Part shown: piece by piece, positions 17,285-25,647 of the stretch
Layout of the letters: every line of letters starts with the position of its first letter
How positions within the stretch are numbered: the stretch's first letter is position 1
Source: Acidobacteriota bacterium
Lineage (GTDB): Bacteria; Acidobacteriota; Terriglobia; Terriglobales; Acidobacteriaceae
Reading direction: 5' to 3'
Assembly (NCBI GenBank): GCA_013289875.1
Contig: JABCZC010000023.1
Span: forward strand, 1 to 64,000
Length of the DNA stretch: 64,000 nt
Translations under genes and position numbers: made by a program
Notes under the pieces: model-generated
Told to the model about the DNA's origin: nothing
The model's input: the letters and a program-made list of their open reading frames with translations, nothing else
The model's database searches: none

Positions 17285-17758
17285 CTAAGAATTTCGTTTG
17301 AGAAACTCGTCATGAATTGTAGCTGAGAGCCGGAAGTTAGTTTTTCCCAAACGTTGGAGCGCACCGCGAAAATCAATCAAGCCGCGCTGCGCCGCCTTCT
17401 CCAGTACAGCGACCGTTCCCGTCACATGGAGGCGACGGCGTAACGCTTCCCGCCTTCCGCTGATTTCATCCATTAAGAGCGTATCGACCCCGGTTTCCAG
17501 CGCCAGCTGGATTGCTTCACGCTCTCCAGGATCAAGGTCGCTAAGCGCTGGGTCAATGATGGAGGCTGCCGAACGCACCTCGCACCATGCTGGCAAACTT
17601 CCAGCCCAAATCCGAACCGTCGGCGGCGTCTGGAGCTGCTGAAGTTCCCGATGAACTTCCTGGGGAATCAAAACCTTGTCGTAAAGGGCGGGAAGCAATT
17701 CGATCTCGGCGATAAGAACCAGGTAATTCAGGGGCGAAGTGTCGGCAACGACAATCAT
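17285..17758 (-). CDS. PIN-like toxin, DUF3368 family
   Basis: The 157-residue protein has the PIN-domain layout: VVADTSPLNYLVLI at the N-terminus with the first acidic residue (D6), LIPQEVHREL, LDPGEREAIQLA and DTLLMDEISGRREA with the further acidic cluster. DUF3368 proteins are PIN-like ribonuclease toxins usually partnered with UPF0175 antitoxins. The upstream gene is exactly such a partner, and the two overlap by four bases (ATGA-type). In the cell the toxin would cut RNA unless neutralised; in this element it probably serves to stabilise maintenance. Confidence 0.88.
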   Translation of the reverse strand: MIVVADTSPLNYLVLIAEIELLPALYDKVLIPQEVHRELQQLQTPPTVRIWAGSLPAWCEVRSAASIIDPALSDLDPGEREAIQLALETGVDTLLMDEISGRREALRRRLHVTGTVAVLEKAAQRGLIDFRGALQRLGKTNFRLSATIHDEFLKRNS

Positions 17759-18039
17759 CCCTGCAAGCGGCCCTCAGATTCGAGCTGCTGCAAGGTCTGA
17801 CGATCCTGCTCTAAGTCTTCGAGGCTGTAGGCGTGCTCCCAGACGTTGTGTGCCTTCAGAAAGCCATCAAGCTCATAACGGGTTTCAAATCCAAGCAAGC
17901 GGCGCGTCTGATAGGCGCTGAGAGCGCCGGAACGGTAGCCCTCGATAGCCACGGCTTCGAGCGCGGCCCGCGCAGGATCCTGCCCAGCCTGGGTCAGCCT
18001 TTTCGCCATGTCGTCCGGAATTTCGACAGTCACCTGCAT
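17755..18039 (-). CDS. UPF0175-family antitoxin
   Basis: The 94-residue protein begins with a short beta-strand and helix typical of UPF0175: MQVTVEIPDDMAKRLTQ, then AALEAVAIEGYRSGALSAYQ and RLLGFETRYELDGFLKAH. This family contains a small helix-turn-helix that binds the operon's own promoter and a C-terminal part that wraps the PIN-like toxin. It precedes and overlaps the DUF3368 toxin gene by four bases, the normal antitoxin-first order. Confidence 0.88.
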   Translation of the reverse strand: MQVTVEIPDDMAKRLTQAGQDPARAALEAVAIEGYRSGALSAYQTRRLLGFETRYELDGFLKAHNVWEHAYSLEDLEQDRQTLQQLESEGRLQG

Positions 18040-18179
18040 ACCTAAAGCGTAGTCGAATCGCCGGAGGAAAGTCCAACTTCAATCCTCTGGCGATGGTATG
18101 GAATGGAAGCTCCTCACATCATCGTCATGAGATCACGCCCACTCACCCGAAGCCCAAATCGGCACGATCTTGATATATG

Positions 18180-18362
18180 ACATTCCCGGATGGCTGGAAT
18201 CTTCGCCTGCAAGTTCCGATTTTCCGTTCGCTGTTGTCTTGTAAATCCAACGGACTTCGACTGGCGTGAGTCGTCGCCTGGGAAGCGTTCAAGGGGAACC
18301 TCCGTTCTGACGTGCGGTATTGGCCCTTCAACGCCGAATCTTGCAAACTCATATGGGGTCTG
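18180..18362 (-). pseudogene. Scar of a second mobilization module (mobC 5' end joined to membrane-protein fragment)
   Basis: Read on the minus strand, 18362-18290 matches the leader and first codons of the mobC-like gene: both have GGTTC, then NAxQAT as the protein start, with shared blocks such as CTTTCCAGGCGACGA versus CTTCCCAGGCGACGA. After about ten codons the sequence jumps into EVRWIYKTTANGKSELAGED, a clear relative of EVHWLYKTASQEKQELATD in the operon's membrane protein. The parts between are missing. This is a deletion scar of a related but not identical module. It contains no functional gene. Confidence 0.6.
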
Positions 18363-18536
18363 CATCTGGAAAGTGAGCAGACACGGCCTTGCGGCCAGAT
18401 CCTATGACCTGTTTCCCGCTCCACGCAGCGCCTGGACTACGCAGAGACCTCTGCACCATATTTCGAACGCTTCAGCGCATCTGTCCGCTCATTTCGGGGA
18501 CGACTGACCCGACCTCTGCGATCGTGCAGGCTCACG
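18363..18536. other. Short gap next to the integrase
   Basis: About 170 bases between the mobilization scar and the integrase stop codon. I see no gene, repeat or terminator. Confidence 0.35.
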
Positions 18537-19715
18537 TCATCGTCCCGTTTTCGCATTGAGGACAGCCATTGCATCCACGACCTGCGAGGGTGCGAAATGC
18601 GCATATCGCATGGTCGAGGCGATTGAAGCATGCCCAGCAGCTTCCTGGACCACCTTCAGGTGCACTCCGGCCTGCACCAACCGTGAGCAGAAAGTATGCC
18701 GGTTATCGTGCCACCGGTAACTTTTGATCTTTGCTTCGCCCAGGACGGCCTGCCACCACTTCTTGTTGTCCGCTTTGGCGAAGACGACATCCTTCGGTGA
18801 ATTGTTCGGCTGACTGCTGGATCGATCGCGGCGCTCGAGATCGAGGTCGTGCAACTGTTTCAGCGCCGCTTCAACATCGTCGATCATGTAGGCATTGCGC
18901 GGCTTGCCGTTCTTCGTTTTCGTGAGGCGCATGATGCGCCTCTCGAAATCCACGTCGCCCCATCGCAGGTTGTACTGCTCGGAGCGGCGCATGCCGGACT
19001 TCAGGGAGACCTCAAACTCCAAGAGCCGGTGGATCGCCTGCTTCCGAAGTTCCGGGTGATTGACGGGATCGTGCGCATCGATGTTCCGCTGCAGCACTCG
19101 CCGCAGCCGGCTCTCTTCTTCATCGGTCAAGAAGCGCTCCACCCCATTTCCCACGTCACGCAAGGGGACATCCACCGCAGGATTCGCATCCACCAGATCC
19201 CTGCGTTTCCCATGCTTGTAGACCATGGAAAACGTCCCGCGTATCTTGTTGATCGTCGCGTTGGCCAGATGCCTGTCTTCCTGAATATCGTCGAGCCAAT
19301 CCTCAATCTCCGACGATTTCAGCTTTGCCGCGTCGCGCTCGCCAAACATCGCCCTGATTTCGGCAATTCTCTTCGGCGGATTGATCTGGTCCCGATATTC
19401 CCCAGGGTGCGCTTTCACATATCTTTCGAACTCATCGCAGAGCTTTCCGACCGTGATCGCGTGGGGATCTCCCAGCACGGCCACCTCTGCGGTGGTCAGC
19501 ACCGGGCGCTTGGCCGTCGTTGGTAGTACGCCCTCCCCTGTGCGTTTGATCGTCCTCGCCTTCTCGACCCAGGCTATCGCATCGGCTCGCCCCCTTGGAC
19601 CCAGTCCGAAGCTCTTCCGGACCAGCTTCCCGTTAACCCGGATTCGGGCAGACCAGATGTCGTTGCCGGGCACTCTTTCATATACTCCGCTTACGGGCGC
19701 CGGTTTGCGCGCCAT
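18537..19715 (-). CDS. int: Tyrosine site-specific integrase
   Basis: The 392-residue protein is a phage/ICE-type tyrosine recombinase that inserts and excises the element. Residues 90-180 are the SAM-like core-binding domain. The catalytic domain follows, with R243 in SGMRRSEQYNLRW, Lys in LTKTKNGKPR (about 267-271), H336-x-x-R339 in RWHDNRHTFCSRL, H362 in AAGHAS and the nucleophile Y371 in TMRYAH. All six catalytic positions are present, so it is probably active. The N-terminal 60 residues resemble an arm-binding domain. The start codon overlaps one of four copies of the nonamer TGTATCACA, and the tRNA-Lys fragment lies 240 bases upstream, the usual place for an attachment site. Confidence 0.93.
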   Translation of the reverse strand: MARKPAPVSGVYERVPGNDIWSARIRVNGKLVRKSFGLGPRGRADAIAWVEKARTIKRTGEGVLPTTAKRPVLTTAEVAVLGDPHAITVGKLCDEFERYVKAHPGEYRDQINPPKRIAEIRAMFGERDAAKLKSSEIEDWLDDIQEDRHLANATINKIRGTFSMVYKHGKRRDLVDANPAVDVPLRDVGNGVERFLTDEEESRLRRVLQRNIDAHDPVNHPELRKQAIHRLLEFEVSLKSGMRRSEQYNLRWGDVDFERRIMRLTKTKNGKPRNAYMIDDVEAALKQLHDLDLERRDRSSSQPNNSPKDVVFAKADNKKWWQAVLGEAKIKSYRWHDNRHTFCSRLVQAGVHLKVVQEAAGHASIASTMRYAHFAPSQVVDAMAVLNAKTGR

Positions 19716-19829
19716 GTATCACACTCCTGTATCACAGGTCGGCGGTGGTGTTTTCTCACCGGGCGAAGTTCTTCTGGTGCTCGTTCGCTCATCCTCCGCC
19801 CGAACCGACTGTGATACATATGTGATACA
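19715..19829. promoter_or_regulatory. Four nonamer sites (TGTATCACA) upstream of the integrase
   Basis: TGTATCACA occurs at 19715-19723 and 19728-19736, and its exact complement TGTGATACA at 19810-19818 and 19821-19829. The two pairs face each other across 73 bases, with centre spacings of 13 and 11 bases inside the pairs. They lie between the integrase start and the attachment site, and one overlaps the start codon. This is the layout expected for arm-type integrase or excisionase sites, or for autoregulation of the int promoter. Confidence 0.55.
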
Positions 19830-20229
19830 CCGAGGCCGTATTCCCTGCAACTGCATGCAGCGGTCTGACTCCAAAAGGTGAACAAAAACATGTATGGATA
19901 CTGGCGATTTGCAGAATTGTGCAATGCCGTACGGTTCGCTGCAGATCCATCATGAACGCCCTTTTAAGGCGTGGGTCCTGGGTTCGAGCCCCAGCGAGCT
20001 CACCATTCAAACTCTCACCTTGGGCTCATTCAGCTTATCCTGTCGGCTGTCGGCATTCTCAGTTTTTCGCCATCAATGAAGTGAGTGCCGTCTGCCAGGT
20101 GAGCGGCGGCATCCAGTAATATAAACCGCGAGGTGAGCGACCTCTTCCGTCGAGTTCCGTCGAGCCGCGATACAAGACTGCTGAAGGCTGATCCAGACAG
20201 TGCGGCGGACCTTTGGAGGCAAGGCAGTC
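19830..20229. other. Gap around the attachment site
   Basis: About 400 bases between the nonamer cluster and the YkuD-GT gene. Apart from the tRNA-Lys 3' half I see no gene. The last 30 bases carry GGAGG at 20213 upstream of the next start. Confidence 0.4.
19956..20005 (+). other. attR-like site: 3' half of tRNA-Lys(TTT)
   Basis: The sequence folds as the 3' half of a tRNA: anticodon stem ACGCC/GGCGT (19956-19960, 19968-19972) with loop CTTTTAA and anticodon TTT, a five-base variable loop, T-arm CTGGG-TTCGAGC-CCCAG (19978-19994), acceptor strand CGAGCTC, discriminator A and encoded CCA. The D-arm and the 5' acceptor strand GAGCTCG are missing upstream. A tRNA 3' end next to a tyrosine integrase is the classic footprint of integration into a tRNA gene. 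It is not a functional tRNA as it stands. Confidence 0.8.
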
Positions 20230-21636
20230 ATGCCCACGATTGACATCTTTCTCCCATCGGACCGCAATCGCGTTGGACAGCTCTTTCTCAGGGATGGCGA
20301 TGGTCGCGAACTGCGTGGGCCTTGGTACGTGTGCGGCAGGGCGAATGATTTCGCAGCGAGCGAACACGGAAACCCTACGCGCTCGCCGCTCCATCTCTAC
20401 GGGGACACGCCGACCGGCGACTATCGAGTAAGGGGCATTTTAGCGACTGGCGGCGGAACGGCTTACGACTCGAAAACGTTCGGCCAATCCGGCATGATCG
20501 TTCTTGAACCGGTGCGCGGCCAGGCGGCGATTGCCAACAAGAATGGCCGCCAAGTGCTGGTGATTCATGCCGGCACTCCAAATCCTGCCGACAAACTCCT
20601 CTACGCGACTAACGGCTCGGTGAGGATGTACGAGCACGAATTACGCGAATTGATTAAAGCCGTACGGGGCCAGTCGTCCGTGACTTGCAGGATCAGCGAA
20701 ACGAACGGGACCGTGTCGCTCCCCGTAACCCTCGATCCGGCTTACGATCAAGGCGATCCGCCGCTGGCTGCGAATCAGATGATGGCGGGCGGGGCAAAGT
20801 TGATCGTATGTGCGGCGTCTCATTCCGCGGGAGTGCGTCACCGCTATCGCATCATGCAACAGGTGAGGGGCTTTGCCGACCATGCAGGCTACTCCGTGCG
20901 CATGCTTTGGGGAATCACTTCCGGCGTCTCCTTCTGCCGCCACGACGAGTTGTTCGACGCTGTGCCCGGCGTTGAGATAGAGAATGTTTCGTACGAAGAA
21001 ATGACGGCGATCTGGCGTTGCTCGAAGACCAGCACGATGAGCCACAAAGGTGAGACACTTCGCATGCTTCAGCCCAGTGAAGAGCCCGTCGACAGATTCT
21101 TTTCGTGGGATTGCGATACGGCTGAGGCTCTCGGAAAGCTGGCTACCGGCAACATCACCCCGCTCCATGCGAAGATTTCCCCGGCCCTGCAGGCGCAACT
21201 CGATGGGTACATGCAGGCACACTCCATGCAGAACCGACTCGGAATTCGAGTACGGGTGACCGAACGGGCGACCGACCTGCGTAAGCCCCGCCGCGTGAAA
21301 GACGAGCTGGACGCAGTCCTTAGTTCCCTTCGCCGAATCTCACCGCAAATGCCTTTGTTCATTGCCACGGACTCGGAGTACATACAGGAAGGGTTGTTAT
21401 CCCATTTCATCGACGCGCGATTTCTTCCCAAGAGATTTGAGCAGAGGGAGCAGACGGGCGGGTATGTTCAACGTACGGACAAGGACGCGATGCTCACGTT
21501 TGTCAAGGAAGTCAGCTGCCTTTGCGCCTGCAAAAACATCATTAACTATGGAGGCTTCTTGAATGAAACCTCGGTGCGATACAAGTTCATCAGGGAACCG
21601 TACGATGGACTGATGGACGCCGTCAGGAAGCCTTGA
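20230..21636 (+). CDS. Fusion: YkuD-like fold (Cys replaced by Ser) with fucosyltransferase-like domain
   Basis: The 468-residue product has two parts. Residues 1-140 look like an L,D-transpeptidase (YkuD) fold: GQLFLRDGDGRE, GDTPTGDYRV, VLVIHAG with H113 and TNGSVRM at 127-133. In YkuD enzymes the last motif is S/T-H-G-C-x-R with catalytic Cys; here Ser130 stands in its place and N128 replaces the His, so peptide crosslinking is doubtful. Residues 185-460 resemble the GT-B-like fucosyltransferase group (NodZ/FUT8-type): GIRVRVTERATD, MPLFIATDSEYIQEGL and a final SCLCACKNIINYGG. The domain assignments are by eye. No signal peptide is seen. The next gene overlaps the stop codon. A GTG 30 bases upstream is an alternative start. 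Confidence 0.6.
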   Translation: MPTIDIFLPSDRNRVGQLFLRDGDGRELRGPWYVCGRANDFAASEHGNPTRSPLHLYGDTPTGDYRVRGILATGGGTAYDSKTFGQSGMIVLEPVRGQAAIANKNGRQVLVIHAGTPNPADKLLYATNGSVRMYEHELRELIKAVRGQSSVTCRISETNGTVSLPVTLDPAYDQGDPPLAANQMMAGGAKLIVCAASHSAGVRHRYRIMQQVRGFADHAGYSVRMLWGITSGVSFCRHDELFDAVPGVEIENVSYEEMTAIWRCSKTSTMSHKGETLRMLQPSEEPVDRFFSWDCDTAEALGKLATGNITPLHAKISPALQAQLDGYMQAHSMQNRLGIRVRVTERATDLRKPRRVKDELDAVLSSLRRISPQMPLFIATDSEYIQEGLLSHFIDARFLPKRFEQREQTGGYVQRTDKDAMLTFVKEVSCLCACKNIINYGGFLNETSVRYKFIREPYDGLMDAVRKP

Positions 21637-24600
21637 GCGTGAGAGACGAGCTCTCAAGCGAGCTGTATCCGGCCTTGCCATGGGCGAGGATTCGACTCGT
21701 CATCGTCGCGCTTGTTGTTGCGCTCTCTCTTGGTCAGGCTGAAGCCGCGCCTGCGCCACCGCAGAGGAGTCCGGCTCTTTCAGTCTCCTACAAGATGCCC
21801 GCTGACGGTGATTTGACGCTTGGCCTATATGACAAGAACGGGCAGCTGCTCAGATGGCTGACGCAGGGTGAATTCCGCTACGCGGGGGAAAACAAGGAGA
21901 CTTGGGACGGTCTTGACCAATACGGCAATCCCGTCCCCGCCGGCACCTATACCCTGAAGGCCATCTATCACACGCCCATCTCGACCGACTACAAAATGAG
22001 CGTCGCCAATCCCGGCAACCCGCCGTGGCCGACGCCGGATGATAAGGGCGACTGGCTCAGTGACGAGTACGATCCTCAGGCCGTGGTAACCGACGGCAAG
22101 TGGGTATACCTGGCCGCGCCAGGCGACGAACTGGGTTACTCCATCATCGCGGTCGATGAAACCGGACAACGGCAGTGGGGTATCCGGAGCACCTCGGACG
22201 GACGCGCCATCTCGCTGGCACTGAACGGCAACTACCTCTACGCTGTTTATTCCGGCGCCGAGCTAACCGATAACACCCGTGTGTACACGGGCAAAAACGG
22301 CATCGGCAAGGCCATCCTTATGTGTTTCGACAAAAGGACCGGTAAGCCGACGCAATTTACCCTGAAGCAGCCCAGCCAGATCGTCGCCACTTGGCCTTAT
22401 CGCAACGACTACATGTGGCTCGACGAGCTCCGCAACAACCGCTCGTTCACTCCGGCGGTCTACGGCGGCCAGCCCCGTTACTTTGCCGCCGACGTCAGCG
22501 AAACCACCAACGTTCTGGGGCTCGCGGCGGTTGGCGGCAAAGTCTATGTCTCGCTGAACTACGACAACAAATTGCTGGTGGTTGACGCAGCTACCGGCAA
22601 ACCCACCGGCGAGGAGATCCGCCTCGACGCTCCGGTGGGTCTCAGTCCGCTCGACACCCATACCATCCTCGCTGTCAGCGGCAAGCAGGTGGTGAAGGTG
22701 GATCTGGGCAGCAAGGCCGTCACGCCGCTGATTACCTCCAATCTCGTTGCGCCTGATAGCGTCAGCACGGACAGGGCGGGCAACATCTACGTCAGCGATT
22801 GGGGCACGTCCTTCCAGGTCAAAGTCTTCTCCTCTTCAGGAAAATTCCTTCGCGCTATCGGTAAGGAAGGCGGACGTCCCTGGGTTGGAAAATGGGACCC
22901 CAGCGGCATGCTCGTGCCTCGCGGCGTTGCCGTGACCGATGACGGCAGGCTCTGGGTCGCCGAAGATGACGGCTCACCCAAGCGCATCAGCGTCTGGAAT
23001 GCGCAGAGCGGCTCATTCCTCAAGGAATATATCGGGCCGACTCCTTACGGCGGCGGAACCCTCTTCTGGATCAACCCAAAGGATCGGACGCTGGTCCACG
23101 CGGAAGACACCGCGTTCAAGGCCGATTATGACCGCAAGACCTACGCCCCGCTGGCCATCGATTATCGCCGCCAGAATCGCAACGATCCATTCACTCCCAA
23201 CGGCCACGATCTCGATGTGCGCCAGGGTCGGATTCTTTACCATGATGGCCGCGAGTATCTCTTCAGCAGCGACAAGATCAACGTCATTCTGCAACGCAAA
23301 GGGGACACCTACCGGCCCGTGGCTGCATTTGGCAATATCCCCGCGTCGTTCGGCAACGATGGAACCTCAATTCTCGTTTGGGACGGTTTCGGTTATCACC
23401 CTTATAAGGGCTTCTTTCCCGATTTTTTCGCCGGCCATGTCGGCAACAACTACAGCTGGACCGACATGAACGGTGACAACCTGGTCCAGCCGGATGAGAT
23501 GCACTGGGTCAAGGCCAGCGGAAATTATCAGCCGGGATCGCAGCCTAATCTGGGCGCGAGTTGGGGTTTAGACGTCTCCCCCGACTGGAGTTATTTCTCC
23601 GCCGGCACTTTTCACGACCAGACCGCCGTCTTTCGCCTTGACATCAAGGGCTGGACCACGGATGGCGCGCCCATTTACGACATGGCCGACGCCCGGCCGA
23701 TCATATCCCTCCCCCCTAAACATACGATTACCTCCCTTCATGTCACCGATGACAGAAAGCTGATCGTTGTCTTTAACTTTGAAGGCATGGGGCAATGGAA
23801 CGATAGCACCGACGCGATTGCCTGCTACACCCTCGACGGGAAAAAACTCTGGGCGATCGCGCAGCCGAAGCAACTGCCGGGCATGGAAGTCTACGCCAAT
23901 GGCGCGCAATACGACTTCAATTTGCCAAAGCTCGGAGACGTCTTCGGTACCTGGCTCTACCATGGCAGCCAACGGCCCTTCCTCATCACGACCGACGGCC
24001 TTTACGTCGGAACCATGCTCGACCTCACGTGGCTGGGCCCGACTTCACTCCGGGGCGAATCGGCACTTTATTACTACCAGGCTCCTGATGGCACGCCCTA
24101 CGTCATCAACGGCGCGAACCAGGCTGAGCACATCTTCCAGATCAAAGGATTGGATCGGGGAGGCCGCTTCGATGGCACCTTCGAGTTAACCGAAAACGGT
24201 GTGAAGCTGGCCCAGGCTCAGCACGCGATTCCTAAACCAGTAGTTCCGCCTAATCCAGTGCTGGCCGTGACCTGGCTGGACAAGCCGCCGGTGATCGACG
24301 GCGATCTCTCCGACTGGAAACTCAACAATGGCGCTTCTCTCAAGGGCGGCAACGGCAAAAGCGCCGACGTAGCCCTGGGCCGCGACGCGCATAACCTCTA
24401 CCTTGCCTACAGGGTCCACGAGTCCACTCCAGCCATGCGTAACGCAGGCTCCGACTGGCGCACACTCTTTATCAGCGGCGATTGCGTCGACCTCATGCTC
24501 CAGACCGATCCGAAGGCTGAGCCGCACCGCCGCACCTCTGCGCCGGGCGACGAACGCCTGCTCCTCAGCATGTTTCAAGACAAGCCGGTCGCGGTTCTTT

Positions 24601-25607
24601 ACCGGCCGACGGCGCCAGGGACAACGTCGCCGGTCAATCTTGCCTCCGAGCGCATCGACCAGGTTATCCGGCTCGATGCGGCCAGGGTTGCGATCACGCG
24701 CGATGCTGCCCACGGATTCTACGCCGTGGAAGCCTCCGTGCCGTTCACGGCCCTCAATCTCGACCCGAAGACGACCGACGATTTGCGCGGCGACATGGGG
24801 GTCATCTACGCCGATGAAACGGGTACGAGCCGTTCTCTGCGGCTCTATTACTACAACCAGGACACATCGATCATTGACGATCTCGCGACCGAAGCGAGCC
24901 TCCAGCCCAACCAGTGGGGTAAGATCGCCATGCCTCTCGGTTCCAATCTGATTCGGAATGGAAGCTTTGAAGATCCCTTCGTCGATTCGGCGCAATCCAT
25001 CGACAAGGGTTGGTACATCACCCGTGCTGAGAATGGAAACGATGCCGTGATAACCACCGAGTCTTCCTACAGCGGCCATCAATCGCTGTTGCTAAAGACA
25101 TCCGTGCCGGTGAGCTTTCCGCCCGAGGCCTACAATTATCCCGACTACGGGGCTTTCCTCAAATCCGCGAATGGGGGCAAAGGATACGGCAACGTCGAGG
25201 TTCGCCAGCGGGTCGTGGTAACGCCCGGCCATCAATACAGCTTCCGCCTGCAGTTCCGCAGCGAGGATAACCCTGGCTGGGGAGAGCGGAAAAACCCGGG
25301 ACATCCGCGCGGCTTCGTCTCCCTTGCCAACTGGATTGACTGGATCTGCCCGCCTCCCAGCCCCAATCGGGGCAAGCGAACGCCGCTCGCTAGCCCATAC
25401 AATACCAACTCCATTTATGGGCCCGTGCCCGATTGGGTTACGGTTTACGATCCGCAGACCCTCGCCCCGACGGCCCCCTACACTGCCCCCGAAGGGTGTA
25501 GCGCGGCCGACATCGTCTTCTTTATGCGAAACGCGACCGACAGCCTGCCCAAATTCTTCGTCGACAATGTCGAGTTCGTCGACGTCACTCCTGGCATGGC
25601 GAGGTGA
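21633..25607 (+). CDS. Large secreted multidomain protein (FlgD-like Ig, beta-propeller, CBM9-like)
   Basis: The 1324-residue protein has a signal peptide ending QAEAAPAPP. Residues 45-110 resemble a FlgD-type Ig domain (GLYDKNGQLLRWL, ETWDGLDQYGNPVPAGTYTL). Residues 130-830 hold many propeller blades (GGKVYVSLNYDNKLLVVD, AGNIYVSDWGTSFQVKVF). Residues about 885-1100 resemble a CBM9-type module (PPVIDGDLSDWKL, FYAVEASVPFTALNL). A jelly-roll-like end follows (NLIRNGSFEDPFVD, SYSGHQSLLLKT, FFVDNVEFVDV). It looks like a surface or secreted carbohydrate-binding protein. The TTG start overlaps the upstream stop codon (TTGA), so translation is probably coupled to the YkuD-GT gene. GTG at 21639 is an alternative start. 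Confidence 0.75.
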   Translation: MSVRDELSSELYPALPWARIRLVIVALVVALSLGQAEAAPAPPQRSPALSVSYKMPADGDLTLGLYDKNGQLLRWLTQGEFRYAGENKETWDGLDQYGNPVPAGTYTLKAIYHTPISTDYKMSVANPGNPPWPTPDDKGDWLSDEYDPQAVVTDGKWVYLAAPGDELGYSIIAVDETGQRQWGIRSTSDGRAISLALNGNYLYAVYSGAELTDNTRVYTGKNGIGKAILMCFDKRTGKPTQFTLKQPSQIVATWPYRNDYMWLDELRNNRSFTPAVYGGQPRYFAADVSETTNVLGLAAVGGKVYVSLNYDNKLLVVDAATGKPTGEEIRLDAPVGLSPLDTHTILAVSGKQVVKVDLGSKAVTPLITSNLVAPDSVSTDRAGNIYVSDWGTSFQVKVFSSSGKFLRAIGKEGGRPWVGKWDPSGMLVPRGVAVTDDGRLWVAEDDGSPKRISVWNAQSGSFLKEYIGPTPYGGGTLFWINPKDRTLVHAEDTAFKADYDRKTYAPLAIDYRRQNRNDPFTPNGHDLDVRQGRILYHDGREYLFSSDKINVILQRKGDTYRPVAAFGNIPASFGNDGTSILVWDGFGYHPYKGFFPDFFAGHVGNNYSWTDMNGDNLVQPDEMHWVKASGNYQPGSQPNLGASWGLDVSPDWSYFSAGTFHDQTAVFRLDIKGWTTDGAPIYDMADARPIISLPPKHTITSLHVTDDRKLIVVFNFEGMGQWNDSTDAIACYTLDGKKLWAIAQPKQLPGMEVYANGAQYDFNLPKLGDVFGTWLYHGSQRPFLITTDGLYVGTMLDLTWLGPTSLRGESALYYYQAPDGTPYVINGANQAEHIFQIKGLDRGGRFDGTFELTENGVKLAQAQHAIPKPVVPPNPVLAVTWLDKPPVIDGDLSDWKLNNGASLKGGNGKSADVALGRDAHNLYLAYRVHESTPAMRNAGSDWRTLFISGDCVDLMLQTDPKAEPHRRTSAPGDERLLLSMFQDKPVAVLYRPTAPGTTSPVNLASERIDQVIRLDAARVAITRDAAHGFYAVEASVPFTALNLDPKTTDDLRGDMGVIYADETGTSRSLRLYYYNQDTSIIDDLATEASLQPNQWGKIAMPLGSNLIRNGSFEDPFVDSAQSIDKGWYITRAENGNDAVITTESSYSGHQSLLLKTSVPVSFPPEAYNYPDYGAFLKSANGGKGYGNVEVRQRVVVTPGHQYSFRLQFRSEDNPGWGERKNPGHPRGFVSLANWIDWICPPPSPNRGKRTPLASPYNTNSIYGPVPDWVTVYDPQTLAPTAPYTAPEGCSAADIVFFMRNATDSLPKFFVDNVEFVDVTPGMAR

Positions 25608-25647
25608 GCTACGTTGCTCCCGAAGTCATGTAGTAAACGGGCGGGGG

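Larger units (their letters stand above)
11184..20005. mobile_element. Integrative mobilizable element ending in tRNA-Lys
   Basis: This stretch carries the minimum set of a mobilizable integrated element: relaxase, two accessory genes, a candidate oriT, excisionase-like gene, a toxin-antitoxin pair and a tyrosine integrase. The right boundary is the 3' half of a tRNA-Lys gene. No mating-pair or coupling-protein genes are present, so it would rely on a helper. The left boundary is not resolved. An intact tRNA-Lys is expected at the other end in plus orientation, but none is in the window, so the island may extend beyond base 1 or the left end may be lost. The start given is simply the end of the relaxase gene. 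Confidence 0.7.
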
